In this document: positions 14,967-17,506 of the stretch, piece after piece | Numbering within the stretch: the first letter of the stretch is position 1 | Layout of the letters: the number at the start of each line of letters is the position of its first letter | Assembly (NCBI GenBank): GCA_028701415.1 | Contig: JAQVQU010000029.1 | Coordinates: forward strand, 1 to 17,506 | DNA from: Clostridia bacterium | GTDB lineage: Bacteria > Bacillota > Clostridia > Christensenellales > DTU072 | Direction: 5' to 3' | Length of the DNA stretch: 17,506 nucleotides | The notes under the pieces: model-generated | The model's database searches: none | What the model was told of the DNA's origin: nothing | What the model saw: only the letters and a program-made list of their open reading frames with translations | Translations under genes and position numbers: made by a program

Positions 14967-16043
14967 TTATCTCTTTTGTGTTTTTAACGCTTTTGCCTTT
15001 TTAATTTCATTTTTAAGTTTAGCCTGCATTAATAGTCCCCAAATGCTTGGAGCTAAAAACAAAGATGAATAAAGCCCAGATAGAATTCCAAAAATAATCG
15101 GTAAAGCAAAATCAGACAATGATTTAATACCCATTGAAGCAAGAATACTAATAGTCAAAAGTGTGGTAAAGCTAGTAAATAAAGCTCTTGTCAAACATTG
15201 GTTGACTGATGTATCAACAATTTCCCCCGGGATAATCTTTAAATTTTGAGTACGTATAAGTTTAATATTATCTCTTACTCTATCAAAAATTAGCAAAGTA
15301 TTATTGATTGAATAAGCAACGATAGTAATTAAACCAGCTATTAAAGAACTATTAATCTGTATCCTAAAAATAATTACAAATGACAACATAATAATAATAT
15401 CATTAATTTGCATACTTAAGGCAGCTATTCCACTAAATAGGTCAAAGCGAATTGCGGTATAAATGAGCATTAAAAGCATTGCTATTCCAACTGAAAGTGC
15501 AGCCTTTTTTAGTAAGTCAGAACTTGCCGTAGCATTTATCATTTCTGCGTTAGCTTGTATTTGGATGTTTGTACCATATTTTAAAATAAAGGCATCTTCA
15601 ACTTGTTGTTCAACAGTATTATTTATTGTTATCATTTCTTCGGCCATTTCAGGAGTATTGTAATCCACTACTAAGTTATCGCCCTCAGAGACCGAGTTTT
15701 GATATCTAACAATTATTGCATCCGCACCACTATTTTGATCTGATGCAGCGGATAAACCATTTTGGTTAAGAATAGTCGAAATTAATTCATAATTAGCGAT
15801 TCTATTCTCTCCTTGCATTTCAGCCCCGCTCATTTCTACAGTTAAAACAGATCCTCCTTTGAAGTCTATTCCGATATTAGCAAAACCATCATACCTATTT
15901 CCAATTTGGCTATATATAGTACCACAAACTAATGCAATAAAAATAATTGCTAAAGGAAGAATAAACCAATATCCCGAATTCTTAAAAATAAATAATTTTT
16001 GTTTTGTACCAGTCAAATTTACTAGACTATTTTGTTTTTTCAT
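14967..16043 (-). CDS. secF: Protein translocase subunit SecF
   Basis: SecF pairs with SecD to use the proton or sodium gradient to pull exported proteins through SecYEG. The product from the chosen start has 358 residues. Seen: a first membrane helix (about 22–47), NIGIDFKGGSVLTVEM (56–71), the periplasmic domain, then five helices including AYSINNTLLIFDRVRDN, the SecF counterpart of the G-Y-S-I-N-D-T motif, with N in place of the usual D. The frame is open to 16082, but the ATG at 16043 has GGGAGG seven bases upstream and starts the usual MKKQN tail; it overlaps the end of secD by 17 bp. Gram-positive bacteria often fuse SecD and SecF; here they are separate. Confidence 0.95.
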   Translation of the reverse strand: MKKQNSLVNLTGTKQKLFIFKNSGYWFILPLAIIFIALVCGTIYSQIGNRYDGFANIGIDFKGGSVLTVEMSGAEMQGENRIANYELISTILNQNGLSAASDQNSGADAIIVRYQNSVSEGDNLVVDYNTPEMAEEMITINNTVEQQVEDAFILKYGTNIQIQANAEMINATASSDLLKKAALSVGIAMLLMLIYTAIRFDLFSGIAALSMQINDIIIMLSFVIIFRIQINSSLIAGLITIVAYSINNTLLIFDRVRDNIKLIRTQNLKIIPGEIVDTSVNQCLTRALFTSFTTLLTISILASMGIKSLSDFALPIIFGILSGLYSSLFLAPSIWGLLMQAKLKNEIKKAKALKTQKR

Positions 16044-17379
16044 TGTTAGCCTCCCGGAAAGATAAAGCATAAAATTTCTCATTTTCGCTATTGAAGGACA
16101 GCAAAATATTCAAAAATAATTTAGTAATAATAATTGCGGTAAACATTGACAAAATTATTCCAATTAGTAAGGTGATTCCAAAACTTTTTATTGAGGTCGC
16201 CCCAAAAATTACCATAACAATTGAACCAAGTATAGTTGTTATATTTCCATCTATAATCGCAGGAAGGCCTTTAGAAAAGCCTTTTTGAACAGAGGAAGAT
16301 ATACCTTTGCCAAGACCACCCATTCTTTTTTCTTCTTTAACTCTCTCAAAAATTATCACATTTGCATCAACAGCCATTCCTATACTAAGAATTATTCCAG
16401 CTATAGAGGGAAGTGTAAGTTGGACCCAAGGGACCAAAGCCAGTAAATACATAAGTAGCGTAGTATAAGTAATAAGGGCACAAGTTGCAGCAAAACCCAT
16501 TCCTCTATAAAATATTATCAAAAAAATCATAATAAGAAAAAGCCCTGCCGCCCCTGCAATAATGCTATATAAAAGTGCATTTTGTCCCAATGTGGGAGAA
16601 ATTGAAGCTGTAGAAATGGGAGATAATTTTACCGCAAAAGTCCCAGCGTTAATTTTTGTGGCCATATCATTTGCCGTTTGATATGTGTAGTTTCCAGAGA
16701 TAATTGCATTTCCATCCGGGATAACAGCATTTACAGTTGGAGCCATAACTTCTTCTCCATTAATATTTATACTAATTGTCTTGCCAACATTTGCTTCAGT
16801 CGCCTTAGCAAAGGCCTCGGTTCCAAGTTGGTTAAACTTAAGACTAATAACATATTGTCCTTCATACAACATCGCCGTTGCTCTTTCAAGGTGTTCCCCT
16901 CCCTTAATAACTACAGTTCCTGAAGAATCTTTAAATTCAAGTACAGCAGGCTCCCCAAGCAAAGAGATTAGGTGTTCAGTATCTTCAACCGAAGGAACTT
17001 CGACTCTAATTTGATTTCTTCCCTGTTTAGCTACTGTCGCCTCTGTATATCCCTCATTAAAAAGCAAAGATTGAAGATTTGACATTGTCCCTTCAAGAGC
17101 ACTGTCCGTTTCTTCTTCTGTGTCAAAGACCGAAATGTCCGCCTCATATACTGCATACATGCCTCCTTCAACATCAAGGCCAAGTTTTATGGCTTTTGAA
17201 ACCCAAAAGAAATCATAATTAGTTTTGCCAATTTTAAAGGAATCTTCTCCGTTTAATGGAAATATAAAAACAGCTAAAGTAGCAACAAAAATAACTATGG
17301 CTACTGACAGTATTATTGCAGTTTTTTTAGAAAAAACATGCCATTCTTTTACTTGTTTTTCTGAGCTTTTATTGCGCAC
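16027..17379 (-). CDS. secD: Protein translocase subunit SecD
   Basis: Membrane partner of SecF in protein export. The 450-residue protein has a first membrane helix (about 19–41), the D1 motif KLGLDVEGGMYAVYE (65–79), a P1 domain outside the membrane, MAPTVNAVIPDGNAIISGNY (212–231), and five C-terminal helices with SIGMAVDANVIIFERVKEE (333–351) and GFSKGLPAIIDGNITT (367–382). The length matches the short SecD of Clostridia that lacks the large P1 insertion of E. coli. Translation begins at GTG (17377–17379), supported by GGAGG eight bases upstream. A consensus promoter lies 31 bp upstream, so secD appears to start its own transcription unit with secF. Confidence 0.95.
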   Translation of the reverse strand: MRNKSSEKQVKEWHVFSKKTAIILSVAIVIFVATLAVFIFPLNGEDSFKIGKTNYDFFWVSKAIKLGLDVEGGMYAVYEADISVFDTEEETDSALEGTMSNLQSLLFNEGYTEATVAKQGRNQIRVEVPSVEDTEHLISLLGEPAVLEFKDSSGTVVIKGGEHLERATAMLYEGQYVISLKFNQLGTEAFAKATEANVGKTISININGEEVMAPTVNAVIPDGNAIISGNYTYQTANDMATKINAGTFAVKLSPISTASISPTLGQNALLYSIIAGAAGLFLIMIFLIIFYRGMGFAATCALITYTTLLMYLLALVPWVQLTLPSIAGIILSIGMAVDANVIIFERVKEEKRMGGLGKGISSSVQKGFSKGLPAIIDGNITTILGSIVMVIFGATSIKSFGITLLIGIILSMFTAIIITKLFLNILLSFNSENEKFYALSFREANNEKTK

Positions 17380-17409
17380 GATAAATGCCTCCGCTTGTTA
17401 ATCTTATAA

Positions 17410-17438
17410 ATTATATAGGTAATGAGATTTTTAGTCAA
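17410..17438 (-). promoter_or_regulatory. Promoter of secDF
   Basis: TTGACT (17433–17438), a 17-bp spacer and a perfect TATAAT (17410–17415) on the minus strand. Transcription near 17403 gives a 24-nt leader containing the GGAGG of secD. Confidence 0.78.
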
Positions 17439-17506
17439 ATAATATGTATCTTGGCTAATGTTATTTTACAAAATATATGAATAATAATCTCATAAAAAGT
17501 TTCCTT

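Overview
The window looks like a chromosomal segment from an AT-rich Firmicute, most likely a member of Clostridia. The evidence is the low G+C, the two conserved housekeeping blocks (efp–asp23-like–nusB–xseA–xseB–ispA–nadK and secD–secF–recJ–rel), tRNAs with encoded CCA ends, AGGAGG-type ribosome binding sites and TGA used as a stop. No rRNA, phage, insertion sequence or CRISPR array is visible.

Layout. (1) 1–6335, all on the minus strand and read right to left: a Xaa-Pro peptidase and EF-P, then a strong terminator, then an Asp23-like protein, nusB, xseA, xseB and ispA. Next comes a ~590-nt stretch without a gene, which I identify as an OLE (Ornate, Large, Extremophilic) noncoding RNA, followed by its membrane protein partner OapA and the 5' part of NAD kinase, cut by the window edge. 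(2) 6474–7706, plus strand: a trypsin-fold HtrA-like lipoprotein with a PDZ-like tail, ending in a two-way terminator. (3) 7763–8313, minus strand: a six-tRNA operon (Pro, Ile2/Met, Asp, Phe, Thr, Tyr) with its own consensus promoter. (4) 8521–10464, plus strand: a two-gene unit of a small membrane protein with an HEYGH zinc-protease motif and a GPH-family sugar symporter; its end runs into the end of rel. (5) 10461–17379, minus strand: secD–secF, terminator, recJ–rel.

The most interesting item is the OLE locus. Four independent signs agree: the position between ispA and oapA, the length, a perfect 10-bp inverted repeat (1067–1076 / 1640–1649) that would close the RNA into one large domain, and an extended -10 promoter whose expected start lands on the first bases of that closing helix. 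The downstream protein has the four membrane segments and basic tails expected of OapA. In known cases OLE RNA and OapA form an abundant membrane-bound ribonucleoprotein linked to stress and Mg2+ physiology; that part is literature knowledge, not seen here.

A second recurrent signal is promoter placement. pepP, the asp23-like gene, the HEYGH gene and recJ all lack a Shine-Dalgarno sequence and have a -10-like hexamer exactly 6 nt before the ATG (nadK: 7 nt), so leaderless mRNAs are predicted. Genes inside operons, and oapA and secD, carry clear ribosome binding sites.
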